Program-made: the position numbers and the translations under genes
Source of the DNA: Candidatus Fonsibacter lacus
GTDB taxonomy: Bacteria; Pseudomonadota; Gammaproteobacteria; Burkholderiales; Burkholderiaceae_C
Reading direction: 5' to 3'
Assembly: GCA_009921245.1 (NCBI GenBank)
Contig: RFXW01000003.1
Location: forward strand, 1-37,470
Length of the DNA: 37,470 bases
Notes under the pieces: generated by a model
Seen by the model: the letters and a program-made list of their open reading frames with translations, nothing else
Databases searched by the model: none
Told to the model about the DNA's origin: nothing
Shown here: in pieces, positions 21,038 to 29,173 of the stretch
Layout: the number at the start of each line of letters is the position of its first letter
How positions within the stretch are numbered: position 1 is the stretch's first letter

Positions 21038-21058
21038 GAATTACGCTTGGTAAAATTC
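21038..21058. promoter_or_regulatory. Imperfect inverted repeat between the FAH-family gene and the IclR gene (possible operator)
   Basis: GAATTAC and GTAAAATTC face each other across five bases in the 59-nt divergent intergenic region, with two unpaired A bases in the right arm. IclR regulators usually bind short inverted repeats next to their own promoter. This is positional inference only. Confidence 0.25.
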
Positions 21059-21066
21059 GTTGCACC

Positions 21067-21897
21067 ATGCAGAAAACAGATCATTCTACGGTAGCACGCA
21101 ACGGCATTCAGTCGGTGGAGGTGGGCTACGGACTGATCACGGCCATGGCGGCGGCCACCGGGCCGCTGATGCTGCGCGACTTGGCGCGCGCGGCCAACAT
21201 GAGCGCGGCCAAGGCGCACCGGTACCTGGTGAGTTTTCAGCGGCTGGGCATGGTGGCGCAAGACCCTCAAAGCCGCTATGCGCTGGGCCCAGTGGCCTTG
21301 CGTTTGGGTTTGGCGGCGTTGTCGCAAGTGGACGCGGTGCAACTGGCTCGGCAACGCATTCCGTCTTGGCTTGCCCAGTGGGGGCACACCGTGGCCTTGG
21401 CGGTGTGGGGTAACCATGGGCCAACCATCGTGCATTGGGCAGCGGCGCCCAATGGCGTGCACGTGGCGCTTCGCCTGGGCGATGTCATGCCGCTGCAACA
21501 CTCGGCCACAGGGCGGTGTTTTTTAAGTTTTATGCCCCCCAGCGACCGCAACGCCAGCACCCAACAAGCGCTGCTGCAAACCGAGCAACAAGCCGATGCG
21601 GTGGCCCAACCAGAGGCTCGCGCCACCAACCTTGAAGCGGTGATTCAGCAAACCCGGCAAGCGGGTATTGCCAGCGTTCAAGGCAACCTGATACCGGGGG
21701 TGAGCGGGCTGTGCGGCCCGGTGTTTGACTCTCAAGGCCATTTGGCGCTGGGGGTGGTTACGCTGGGGCAAAGTACCCGCTTCAACGCCAACCCCAATGG
21801 CGAGCTGGCGCAGCAAGTCAAGGCCGCGTGCGCCGCCTTAAGCCAAGACATAGGCCACCGTGCGCCCCAAGCCCGCGCGGCGGCGCCTGGGCACTAA
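21067..21897 (+). CDS. IclR-family transcriptional regulator
   Basis: The protein has an N-terminal winged helix (about residues 13-75: SVEVGYGLITAMAAATGPLM, then LRDLARAANMSAAKAHRYLV and FQRLGMVAQDPQSRYALGP) and a C-terminal IclR ligand domain (HSATGRCFLSF, then RQAGIASVQGNLIPGVSGLC and GPVFDSQGHLALGVV). It has 276 residues, slightly long because of an Ala/Gln-rich tail. It is divergent from the FAH-family hydrolase and likely governs it. The ligand is unknown. No strong ribosome site was seen. Confidence 0.93.
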   Translation: MQKTDHSTVARNGIQSVEVGYGLITAMAAATGPLMLRDLARAANMSAAKAHRYLVSFQRLGMVAQDPQSRYALGPVALRLGLAALSQVDAVQLARQRIPSWLAQWGHTVALAVWGNHGPTIVHWAAAPNGVHVALRLGDVMPLQHSATGRCFLSFMPPSDRNASTQQALLQTEQQADAVAQPEARATNLEAVIQQTRQAGIASVQGNLIPGVSGLCGPVFDSQGHLALGVVTLGQSTRFNANPNGELAQQVKAACAALSQDIGHRAPQARAAAPGH

Positions 21898-21899
21898 GC

Positions 21900-22622
21900 A
21901 TGGCACGGGCCACCCCGCCCACCCGTCGTCAAGCCCTAGGCCTGCTGGGTGCGACCGCACTCACCTGGCCGCGCTTGGGCTGGGGCAGTTCAGGCTGGCC
22001 ACCCTCCATGGCGTTGACATACGACATTGAAGGGCAGAGCGGCGCCGTGCCTTACCGCGCCACCGGCAGCCTGCGTTGGCAGCACGGCGGCGGGCGTTAC
22101 GTGGCCAGCCTACGGGTCAAGGTGTTGTGGCTAAGCCGTGAGCAAACCAGCCAAGGCACCCTTGGGGCAAGCATGCTCGAGCCGCGCCAGTTCACCGACA
22201 GCAAAGGCCAAGGCAGCGAGGCGCGTTTTAACGCAGCAGCGGCGCGTGTTGTTTACAGCCACGGCGGGCAAGCGCCGTTGCACCCCGGCATGCAAGACGA
22301 GATCAGCCTTTATTTCGCCATGGCACGCGCGCTCGAGCAGCAGCCCGGCGCGCCTTGGCAGGGTTACGTTAGCAACGCCACGGGTCAAAGTCTTTGGACC
22401 TTCGAAGCACTTGCCCCCAGCACCCAAGAGACCCCCAGCGGCGCCTGGCCAACCCAGCCCATGCGTCGCCGCCCGCGGCGCGAGGGCGATACCCAAGCCA
22501 CGCTTTGGCTTGCGCCTGGCTTGCACGGCCTGCCGGTGCGTGTGCTGCTGCAACACGGGGCAAACGAGCGTGTTGACCAACGGCTGACGGGCTATACCCC
22601 TTTGCCCGCGCTGGGTGCTTGA
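21900..22622 (+). CDS. DUF3108 domain-containing exported protein
   Basis: The start MARATPPTRRQALGLLGATA lies 2 nt after the iclR stop and gives 240 residues; the track ORF is 24 codons too long. The N-terminus has twin arginines followed by a hydrophobic stretch, compatible with an export signal (possibly Tat-like, TRRQALGL). The body resembles DUF3108 proteins of betaproteobacteria: LTYDIEGQSGAVPYRATGSL, then LEPRQFTDSKGQGSEARF, LHPGMQDEISLYFAM and LWTFEALA. The function is unknown; the family is thought to act in the periplasm. Confidence 0.72.
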   Translation: MARATPPTRRQALGLLGATALTWPRLGWGSSGWPPSMALTYDIEGQSGAVPYRATGSLRWQHGGGRYVASLRVKVLWLSREQTSQGTLGASMLEPRQFTDSKGQGSEARFNAAAARVVYSHGGQAPLHPGMQDEISLYFAMARALEQQPGAPWQGYVSNATGQSLWTFEALAPSTQETPSGAWPTQPMRRRPRREGDTQATLWLAPGLHGLPVRVLLQHGANERVDQRLTGYTPLPALGA

Positions 22623-22678
22623 AAACCCGCTATATTGGCCCCAACTGGTTGAGCACCACCTGAATTGGAGCAGTTCGC

Positions 22679-22951
22679 ATGATCATGTTGTACGACTCAG
22701 AATCGTTTTCGGTGCTACACGTGCTTCCCAACGAAGACGAAGCCACGGCGCAGCGCGACAGCCTGCCCCGGCTGGGTTTTGAAATCGTGGACAAACGGCA
22801 CGGCAAAGAGGTTTACCTAGACGGCTCTTGGGCCGAGCTGTTCCAGCAACACCTGCAGGCCTGGCAGGCCAACCACCCCACCGAAGAAGAGGTGGAAGAC
22901 ACTTTGGACCGCTACGCCTCGCTGGCACAAAACCCACTCGTGCTGCACTGA
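22679..22951 (+). CDS. DUF3567 domain-containing protein
   Basis: A 90-residue soluble protein, MIMLYDSESFSVLHVLPNED, then LGFEIVDKRHGKEVYLDGSW and EEEVEDTLDRYASLAQNPLV. This matches the DUF3567 family, found in Burkholderiales, in size and pattern. TTGGAGC lies nine bases before the first ATG. The TGA overlaps the ATG of the next gene (TGATG), so the two are translationally coupled. No biochemical role is known. Confidence 0.8.
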   Translation: MIMLYDSESFSVLHVLPNEDEATAQRDSLPRLGFEIVDKRHGKEVYLDGSWAELFQQHLQAWQANHPTEEEVEDTLDRYASLAQNPLVLH

Positions 22952-23754
22952 TGCCCAGGCAGCTGACTCGGCTGGGGCTGCTCGCCCTGGCGGCTTGGCT
23001 GCTGGCAGCCTGCGCCACCCCCCAGCCCACCATGGGCTCACTGCCCTCGCAGGGGGTGTTGCTGCTGGGGGAACAGCACGACAACCCCCACCACCAGCGT
23101 TTGCAACACCAAGCGGTTGAGCATTTGGTTGCGCGCGGCCAACTCGCCGCGCTTGCACTCGAAATGGCGCCGGCGGGCACCAGCACCCAAGGTTTGCCAG
23201 CCGACGCCAGCGACCAAGCCATTCAGCAAGCGCTGCGTTGGTCGCAAGCGGGTTGGCCATGGTCGCCTTACGCCCCGGCCATTCAACAAGCGGTACGTGC
23301 CGGCGTGGTGGTGGTGGGTGCCAACCTGCCGCGCTCGGCCATCGGCGCCAGCATGCAAAACCGCGCCATCGACCAAAGCGTAAGCCCTGCGGTTTGGCAG
23401 CAGCAGCGCCAAGCGGTGGACGACGGGCACTGCGGGCTGTTGCCAGCCAGCCAGCTCGACCCCATGACGCGGGTTCAAGTGGCGCGCGATCAAAGCATGG
23501 CGCGGGTGTTGGCGGCGTATGAACGGCCAGGCCAAGTCACGGTTTTGTTAACGGGCAGCGCCCATGCCGATAAAACACGGGGCGTGCCGCTGCACCTGCC
23601 ACCACAAACCAGCGCCTACAGCGTGCTGATGGCGGCAGAGTCAACCCCCACCGCACATTTTGACGCGGTGTGGACGGCGCCGGCCATCCCACCCAAAGAC
23701 TATTGCGCCGAGCTCAAGCGCCAAGGCATGCCCAGCCGCGCACAACCTAGTTGA
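22951..23754 (+). CDS. ChaN-family haem-binding-type lipoprotein
   Basis: The start MPRQLTRLGLLALAAWLLAA leads to a lipobox (LLAACATP), so the 267-residue product should be lipidated. The N-terminal motif GVLLLGEQHDNPHHQRLQHQ and ALALEMAP are typical of ChaN/Tiki-type domains, in which the histidine-rich segment can bind haem or metal. Later motifs include GHCGLLP, RVQVARDQSMARVL and VLLTGSAHADKTRGVP. It is coupled to the DUF3567 gene. The stop overlaps the convergent aminotransferase by 8 nt. Confidence 0.85.
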   Translation: MPRQLTRLGLLALAAWLLAACATPQPTMGSLPSQGVLLLGEQHDNPHHQRLQHQAVEHLVARGQLAALALEMAPAGTSTQGLPADASDQAIQQALRWSQAGWPWSPYAPAIQQAVRAGVVVVGANLPRSAIGASMQNRAIDQSVSPAVWQQQRQAVDDGHCGLLPASQLDPMTRVQVARDQSMARVLAAYERPGQVTVLLTGSAHADKTRGVPLHLPPQTSAYSVLMAAESTPTAHFDAVWTAPAIPPKDYCAELKRQGMPSRAQPS

Positions 23755-25069
23755 CTTGCTTGATTGACTCGGCCAAGGTGGAAACCATTTGGTCGATCTG
23801 GCTGTCTTGAACAATAAAGGGCGGTGCCAACACCAGCACATCGCCGGCGCTGCGCACCAACACCCCTTTGCCAAAACAATCCAAAAAGATGTCGTAGGCG
23901 CGTTTGCCGGCGCTGCCTGGCTCAAGCTCAACCGCCGCGGCCAAGCCCAACGACCGAATACCCACCACACCCGGTAAATCGCGCATGGTGGCGTGCACCG
24001 CCGCGCCGAGCTGCTTGCCCATTTCACCGGCACGGGCAAACAAGCCCTCGTCTTGGTACAGCTGCAAGGTTGCCACCGCCGCAGCGGCCGCCACCGGGTG
24101 GCCCGAGTAGGTGTAGCCATGAAAAAACTCGGCCACGTGCTCGGGGCCTTGCATCATGGTGTCGTAAATGGCGTCGCGGGCGATCACGCCGCCCATGGGC
24201 ACCACCGCGTTGGTCACGCCCTTGGCAAAGTTCAGCATATCTGGCTGAACACCAAAGAAATCGGCGCCAAATGGCACGCCCAGCCGCCCAAAGCCGGTAA
24301 TCACCTCGTCAAAAATCAACAAAATGCCGTGCTTGTCGCAAATGTCCCGCAGCTTTTGCAAATAGCCTTGCGGCGGCAAATACCAACCCGCGCTGCCCGC
24401 CACCGGCTCCACAATAATCGCCGCCACGTTCGATGGGTCGTGCAGCGGCAAGATGCGCTGCTCCAGCTCGGCCAGCGGATCGTCTTGCCACACCGGCAGC
24501 TCGTGGTGCAAATAGGCATGGGCTTTGGGATCGTGAATAAAGCGCAGGTGGTCCACCCGTGGCAGCATTTGCGCACCAAACGCCTTGCGGTTGCTGCCAA
24601 TGCCGCCCACGCTCATGCCGCCAAAGCCAACGCCGTGGTAGCCGCGCTCACGCCCAATAAATACCGTGCGGTGCCCCTCGCCACGCGCGCGGTGATAGGC
24701 CAGCGCGAGTTTTAGTGAGGTATCGGCAGCCTCTGAGCCCGAGTTGCAAAACAACACTTTATTCAAATCGCCTGGCGCCAAGGCCGCGATACGGTCCGCT
24801 GCAGCAAAGGCCTGATCGTTGCTTACCTGAAACGCCGTGGCGTAATCCAGCGTCTGCAGCTGGCGCGACACCGCGTCGACAATCGGTTGACGCCCATGCC
24901 CGGCGCCTACGCACCACAGGCTTGAGATACCGTCGAGCACTTGGCGACCATCATGGGTCGTGAAGTGCATGTCTTTGGCCGCCACAAACACCCGCGGATG
25001 TTTGTGAAAGTGGCGGTTCGAAGTAAACGGCAGCCACTGATGATCCATTGAAAAGTCGGTATAGGCCAT
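23747..25069 (-). CDS. Class III aminotransferase (omega-amino acid--pyruvate type)
   Basis: The start MAYTDFSMDHQWLPFTSNRH, with GGAGG upstream, gives 440 residues; the track ORF is 48 codons too long. PLP-binding features are NSGSEAADTSLKLA, the aspartate in LLIFDEVITGFGRLG and the lysine in NFAKGVTNAVVPMGG. The aromatic/Arg pattern (WLPFTSNR, SSLWCVGAGH) resembles beta-alanine/omega-amino acid:pyruvate transaminases. It faces purU with a 126-nt gap. The exact amine donor cannot be told from sequence. Confidence 0.9.
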   Translation of the reverse strand: MAYTDFSMDHQWLPFTSNRHFHKHPRVFVAAKDMHFTTHDGRQVLDGISSLWCVGAGHGRQPIVDAVSRQLQTLDYATAFQVSNDQAFAAADRIAALAPGDLNKVLFCNSGSEAADTSLKLALAYHRARGEGHRTVFIGRERGYHGVGFGGMSVGGIGSNRKAFGAQMLPRVDHLRFIHDPKAHAYLHHELPVWQDDPLAELEQRILPLHDPSNVAAIIVEPVAGSAGWYLPPQGYLQKLRDICDKHGILLIFDEVITGFGRLGVPFGADFFGVQPDMLNFAKGVTNAVVPMGGVIARDAIYDTMMQGPEHVAEFFHGYTYSGHPVAAAAAVATLQLYQDEGLFARAGEMGKQLGAAVHATMRDLPGVVGIRSLGLAAAVELEPGSAGKRAYDIFLDCFGKGVLVRSAGDVLVLAPPFIVQDSQIDQMVSTLAESIKQVN

Positions 25070-25195
25070 GCAATTTTCCTCCGCAAAGTGCCTGCAGCGC
25101 GTCCATGGTTGAGACGCCACCGTGATGCCGCATTGTGGCACCGCCGAGCGGTTTTGTGCAGACCCCGGGTGCGCGAACACGCGACAATACCGCCC

Positions 25196-26036
25196 ATGAC
25201 CGTTCATCACCACATCATCACCCTATCGTGTGCCGACCAACTTGGCTTGGTACACGCGGTAACCGGGTTTTTGCTGGCCCGTCAAGGCAACATCGAAGAA
25301 GCGGCCCAGTTCAGCGACCCAGGCACCGGATTGTTTTTTATGCGGGTGCGCTTTACCAGCGCTGGCGCAATTGCAACCGGCGTGGCAGGCTTTTGCCCAA
25401 ACACACGGCATGCGCGCCGCGCTGCACAACGCCAATGCCGCCATGCCCACGGCCATACTGGTGAGCCAACAAGGCCACTGCCTAAACGATTTGTTGTTTC
25501 GCTGGCGCAGCAAACTGCTGCCAATTGACGTGCGCGCCATCATCAGCAACCACAACGACTTTGCCGACCTGGCACAAAGTTACGGTGTGCCGTTTCATCA
25601 TGTGCCGGTATCGGCCGCCACCAAGGCTCAAGCGGAAGCCACGCAGCTGGCGATTTTGCAAGACTGCGGTGCGCAATTGGTGGTGTTGGCGCGGTACATG
25701 CAAATTCTCTCGGGTGAGGTTTGCCAGCGGCTGGCTGGGCGAGCGATCAATATTCACCACAGCTTTTTGCCAAGCTTTAAAGGGGCCAAGCCCTACCACC
25801 AAGCGTTTGACCGAGGCGTGAAGTTAATTGGCGCGACCGCGCACTACGTTACCCCCGATTTAGACGAAGGCCCCATCATCGAGCAAGACGTGGCGCGCGT
25901 AGACCATAGCCATGACGCCGAGGCGCTCACCGCCGTGGGGCGCGACACCGAAAGCCAGGTGCTGGCCCGGGCGGTGAAGTGGCACAGTGAGCATCGGGTG
26001 CTGCTGGATGGCCACAAAACCGTGGTGTTTCGCTGA
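25196..26036 (+). pseudogene. purU: Formyltetrahydrofolate deformylase, frameshifted
   Basis: PurU hydrolyses 10-formyl-tetrahydrofolate to formate and tetrahydrofolate. The N-terminal ACT domain starts MTVHHHIITLSCADQLGLVH and reads well to LFFMRVRFTSAGA. The catalytic domain then continues in the +1 frame from LQPAWQAFAQTHGMRAAL, with GHCLNDLLFRW, INIHHSFLPSFKGAKPYH and GATAHYVTPDLDEGPIIEQD intact. One extra base near 25355-25371 explains the shift. Removing one G from GCTGGCGCAA gives a continuous 279-residue protein, the normal length. The rest of the gene shows no decay, so a recent mutation or a sequence error is likely. Confidence 0.88.
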
Positions 26037-26054
26037 AATACGTAAACTGTGCCC

Positions 26055-27542
26055 ATGAACGCGAGCCTGCCAACCGAAACCGACGCCCAGCGCCAAACCG
26101 CGGTGGTGCAAGCCTTGGGCCGACACCTGCCGCCGCACGCGCTGCTGTGGCATGCCGAGGACACCGTGCCCTACGAATGCGACGGACTCACGGCGTATCG
26201 GCAACGGCCGCTGGTGGTGGCACTGCCCGAGACCGAGGCGCAAGTGGCCGCGGTGCTCAAAACCTGCCACGCCTTGCAGGTGCCGGTGGTGGCCCGCGGC
26301 GCGGGCACTGGGCTGTCGGGCGGGGCCTTGCCGCATGCGCGTGGCGTTACCTTGAGTTTGGCCAAATTCAACCGCGTGCTGCGTGTTGACCCCGACAGCC
26401 AAACCGCGGTGGTGCAATGCGGTGTGCGCAATTTGGCTATCTCTGAGGCGGCGGCCCCGCACGGCCTGTATTACGCGCCCGACCCCAGCAGCCAAATCGC
26501 CTGCACCATAGGCGGCAACGTGGCCGAAAACTCGGGCGGCGTGCACTGTCTAAAGTACGGGCTTACCTTGCACAACGTGCTGCAGGTGCGAGGCTACACC
26601 GTTGAGGGCGAGGCCATTACCCTGGGCAGCCTGGCCCCCGACGCCCCGGGCTACGAGCTGATGAGTTTGGTGGTGGGCAGCGAAGGCATGCTGGCCATTA
26701 CCACCGAAGTCACGGTGAAATTAATCCCCAAACCCCAGCTGGCGCGCTGCATCATGGCCAGTTTTACCGACGTGCGCCAAGCCGGCGAGGCCGTGGCCGA
26801 GGTGATTGCGGCGGGCATTATTCCCGCCGGGCTTGAAATGATGGACAAGCCCATGACGGCAGCGGTGGAAGACTTTGTTCACGCCGGCTACGACCTTGAA
26901 GCGGCGGCTATTTTGTTGTGCGAAAGCGATGGCACGCCGGAAGAGGTTGAAGAAGAAATCACCCGCATGACCGAGGTGCTGCGCGCCAGCGGCGCCAGTG
27001 CCATCACCGTAAGTCAAAGCGAGGCTGAACGTTTGCGTTTTTGGAGCGGGCGCAAAAATGCCTTTCCCGCCAGCGGCCGCATCAGCCCCGATTACATGTG
27101 CATGGACTCCACCATTCCGCGCAAACGCCTGGGTGACATGCTGCAAGCCATTGCCGGCATGGAACAAACCCATGGCCTGCGGTGCGTGAATGTGTTTCAC
27201 GCCGGTGATGGCAACTTGCATCCGCTCATTTTGTTTGATGCCAACAACCCCGACGAGCTGCATCGCGCCGAGGCTTTTGGTGCCGACATTTTGGAAACCT
27301 CTGTCGCCATGGGCGGCACAGTAACCGGCGAACACGGCGTGGGCATTGAAAAAATTGGCAGCATGTGCGCGCAATTCACCACCGAAGAAAACGATCAAAT
27401 GTTTGCCATTAAAGCCGCCTTTGATCCGCCTGGGCTGCTCAACCCTGGCAAAGTGATTCCCACGCTGCAACGCTGCGCCGAGGCCGGCAAGCTGTTGGTG
27501 CGGGGCGGTGCCTTGCCGCACCCTGAACTCGAGCGCTTTTAG
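26055..27542 (+). CDS. glcD: FAD-linked oxidase, glycolate/D-lactate type (GlcD-like)
   Basis: The 495-residue protein has the FAD-binding PP-loop VVARGAGTGLSGGALP, then DPSSQIACTIGGNVAENSGG and the FAD-oxidase C domain with FHAGDGNLHPLILFD and GGTVTGEHGVGIEK. GlcD subunits oxidise glycolate to glyoxylate and related D-2-hydroxyacids, usually with GlcE and GlcF, which are not encoded here. The ATG at 26055 is preferred over the GTG two codons upstream. lrgA begins 6 nt downstream. Other D-2-hydroxyacids are possible substrates. Confidence 0.9.
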   Translation: MNASLPTETDAQRQTAVVQALGRHLPPHALLWHAEDTVPYECDGLTAYRQRPLVVALPETEAQVAAVLKTCHALQVPVVARGAGTGLSGGALPHARGVTLSLAKFNRVLRVDPDSQTAVVQCGVRNLAISEAAAPHGLYYAPDPSSQIACTIGGNVAENSGGVHCLKYGLTLHNVLQVRGYTVEGEAITLGSLAPDAPGYELMSLVVGSEGMLAITTEVTVKLIPKPQLARCIMASFTDVRQAGEAVAEVIAAGIIPAGLEMMDKPMTAAVEDFVHAGYDLEAAAILLCESDGTPEEVEEEITRMTEVLRASGASAITVSQSEAERLRFWSGRKNAFPASGRISPDYMCMDSTIPRKRLGDMLQAIAGMEQTHGLRCVNVFHAGDGNLHPLILFDANNPDELHRAEAFGADILETSVAMGGTVTGEHGVGIEKIGSMCAQFTTEENDQMFAIKAAFDPPGLLNPGKVIPTLQRCAEAGKLLVRGGALPHPELERF

Positions 27543-27548
27543 CCTTCC

Positions 27549-27911
27549 ATGCAGCCCTTGCAAGGCCTCAGTGTGCTGTTGCTGATGCAGGCCTTGGGCG
27601 AGGGATTGGCGCGCCTGTTTGCGCTGCCCCTACCCGGTCCGGTGGTGGGCATGGCGTTGTTGTTGCTCGCGCTGCGCTGGCCATGGGTACAGACACGTGT
27701 GGCCGAGGTGGCCATGTTTTTGCTCAGCCATTTGTCGCTGTTGTTCGTGCCGGTCGGCGTGGGTGTGGTGTCGTACATGTCGCTGCTGCAAAACCACGGC
27801 TGGCGCATGCTGCTGGTGCTGGTGCTCTCGACTTGGCTCGGGCTGCTTGCCACCGCCCTGACGCTGCGCGCGCTGTTGCCCGCCCACCCCGAGACCAAGT
27901 CGCATGAATGA
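27549..27911 (+). CDS. lrgA: CidA/LrgA family membrane protein
   Basis: A 120-residue protein with four hydrophobic segments, containing the family motif LPLPGPVVGMALLLLALRW and the FVPVGVGVVSYMSLL region. CidA/LrgA proteins were first described as holin-like and later linked to transport of small carboxylates together with LrgB. It lies 6 nt after glcD and overlaps lrgB by 8 nt, so all three are co-translated. No ribosome site was evident, consistent with coupling. Confidence 0.92.
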   Translation: MQPLQGLSVLLLMQALGEGLARLFALPLPGPVVGMALLLLALRWPWVQTRVAEVAMFLLSHLSLLFVPVGVGVVSYMSLLQNHGWRMLLVLVLSTWLGLLATALTLRALLPAHPETKSHE

Positions 27912-28623
27912 TTTCGTGGAGCTTTGGGTTTACCTCTCAAGCACACCGCTGTTTGGTTTAACGGCTACTCTCACCGTTTACGTACTGGCCAGCGCGGTGT
28001 ATCAAAGCGTTGCGCTGGCGCCTTGGGCCAACCCCGTGTTGTGGTCGGTGTTGGTGCTTAGCGGGTTGTTGCTGGCCACCGATGTGGCCTACCCCACCTA
28101 CTTCTCGGGTGCGCAATTCATTCACTTTTTGCTTGGCCCTGCTGTGGTGGCCATGGCTTGGCCGCTGTGGACACGCCGCGCGGCGCTGCGTCAGCACGGT
28201 TTGGCGTTTGGCGCGGCGGCGTTGGTGGGTGGCGCGGTGGCGGCCGCCAGCGCGGGGCTGTTGGCGCAATGGCTGGAGCTGCCATCCGACGTGGTGCGGT
28301 CGTTGATTCCCAAAAGCATGACAGCACCGGTGGCCATGGGTGTGGCTGAGCAAATTGGCGGGGTACCGGCGTTGGCCGCACTGGCCGCGGTGATCACCGG
28401 TATGGTGGGCGGCTTGAGCGCCACCTATTGGTTTGCTTGGCTGGGGCTGCGCACCAGTGACCGCGATTGGATGATTCGGGGCTTTGCCATTGGCACCGCT
28501 GCGCACGGCATAGGGGCGGCGCGCGCCACCCAACTCAATGCCGATGCTGGTGCCTACGCCGGCCTTGCACTGGGCTTGCAGGTGCTGCTTGGTGCGGTGC
28601 TGTTGCCTTGGTTGCTGCGCTGA
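27904..28623 (+). CDS. lrgB: LrgB family membrane protein
   Basis: A 239-residue integral membrane protein with the family signature SLIPKSMTAPVAMGVAEQIG and the C-terminal GTAAHGIGAARATQLNAD. The plastid protein PLGG1, a fusion of LrgA and LrgB domains, exports glycolate and glycerate. With glcD directly upstream, carriage of glycolate or a similar 2-hydroxyacid is a reasonable inference. The stop lies 4 nt from the convergent rfbC stop. Confidence 0.95.
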   Translation: MNDFVELWVYLSSTPLFGLTATLTVYVLASAVYQSVALAPWANPVLWSVLVLSGLLLATDVAYPTYFSGAQFIHFLLGPAVVAMAWPLWTRRAALRQHGLAFGAAALVGGAVAAASAGLLAQWLELPSDVVRSLIPKSMTAPVAMGVAEQIGGVPALAALAAVITGMVGGLSATYWFAWLGLRTSDRDWMIRGFAIGTAAHGIGAARATQLNADAGAYAGLALGLQVLLGAVLLPWLLR

Positions 28624-28627
28624 TGCG

Positions 28628-29173
28628 CTAAAACTTCTGCGCCGCTTCCCAGGCCAAGCCGGCTTCGTCTTTGGCCGACACTTGGGGCGTGATGCCCTTG
28701 GGCCATTGAATGTTGATGGTGGGGTCGTCCCAACGAATACAACACTCGGCTTGCGGTGCGTAATAGGTGGTGGTTTTGTACAGCACCTGGGCATGGTCAC
28801 TCAACGTGACAAAGCCATGCGCAAAACCCGGCGGGATCCAAAGCTGCAAGGCGTTGTCCGCGCTCAAGTGTTGCCCCACCCATTGGCCAAAGGTGGCATG
28901 GCTTTGGCGCAGGTCCACCGCCACATCAAAAATTTCGCCCTCCACCACGCGCACCAGCTTGCCTTGGGCGTGCGGCGGCATTTGGTAGTGCAAGCCGCGC
29001 AATACCCCGCGCTGCGACCGCGAGTGGTTGTCTTGCACCAAGGGTTGCGCGTGGCCGGTGGCTTGCGCAAAGGTGTCTTGACGAAAACTTTCAAAAAAGA
29101 AGCCCCGTGCATCGCGCCACACTTTGGGCGAAAACAACAGCACGTCGGGGATGTTCAGCGGGGTGATGGTCAT
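28628..29173 (-). CDS. rfbC: dTDP-4-dehydrorhamnose 3,5-epimerase
   Basis: RfbC performs the double epimerisation in dTDP-L-rhamnose synthesis. The 181-residue protein carries the catalytic cupin features: LLFSPKVWRDARGFFFESFR, QDNHSRSQRGVLRGLHYQ with the active-site histidine, and WIPPGFAHGFVTLSD. The true ATG gives MTITPLNIPDVLL and overlaps the rfbD stop (ATGA). The longer track ORF runs into rfbD. It is the last gene of the operon. Confidence 0.97.
   Translation of the reverse strand: MTITPLNIPDVLLFSPKVWRDARGFFFESFRQDTFAQATGHAQPLVQDNHSRSQRGVLRGLHYQMPPHAQGKLVRVVEGEIFDVAVDLRQSHATFGQWVGQHLSADNALQLWIPPGFAHGFVTLSDHAQVLYKTTTYYAPQAECCIRWDDPTINIQWPKGITPQVSAKDEAGLAWEAAQKF

Noticed and set aside
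23747-25213. Long N-terminal extension of the aminotransferase ORF
   Set aside because: The GGAGG site and the family start MAYTDFSM lie 48 codons downstream; the extension overlaps the purU start region.
27958-28800. 280-residue minus-strand ORF opposite lrgB
   Set aside because: Antisense to a well-defined membrane protein; no sensible domain or ribosome site.
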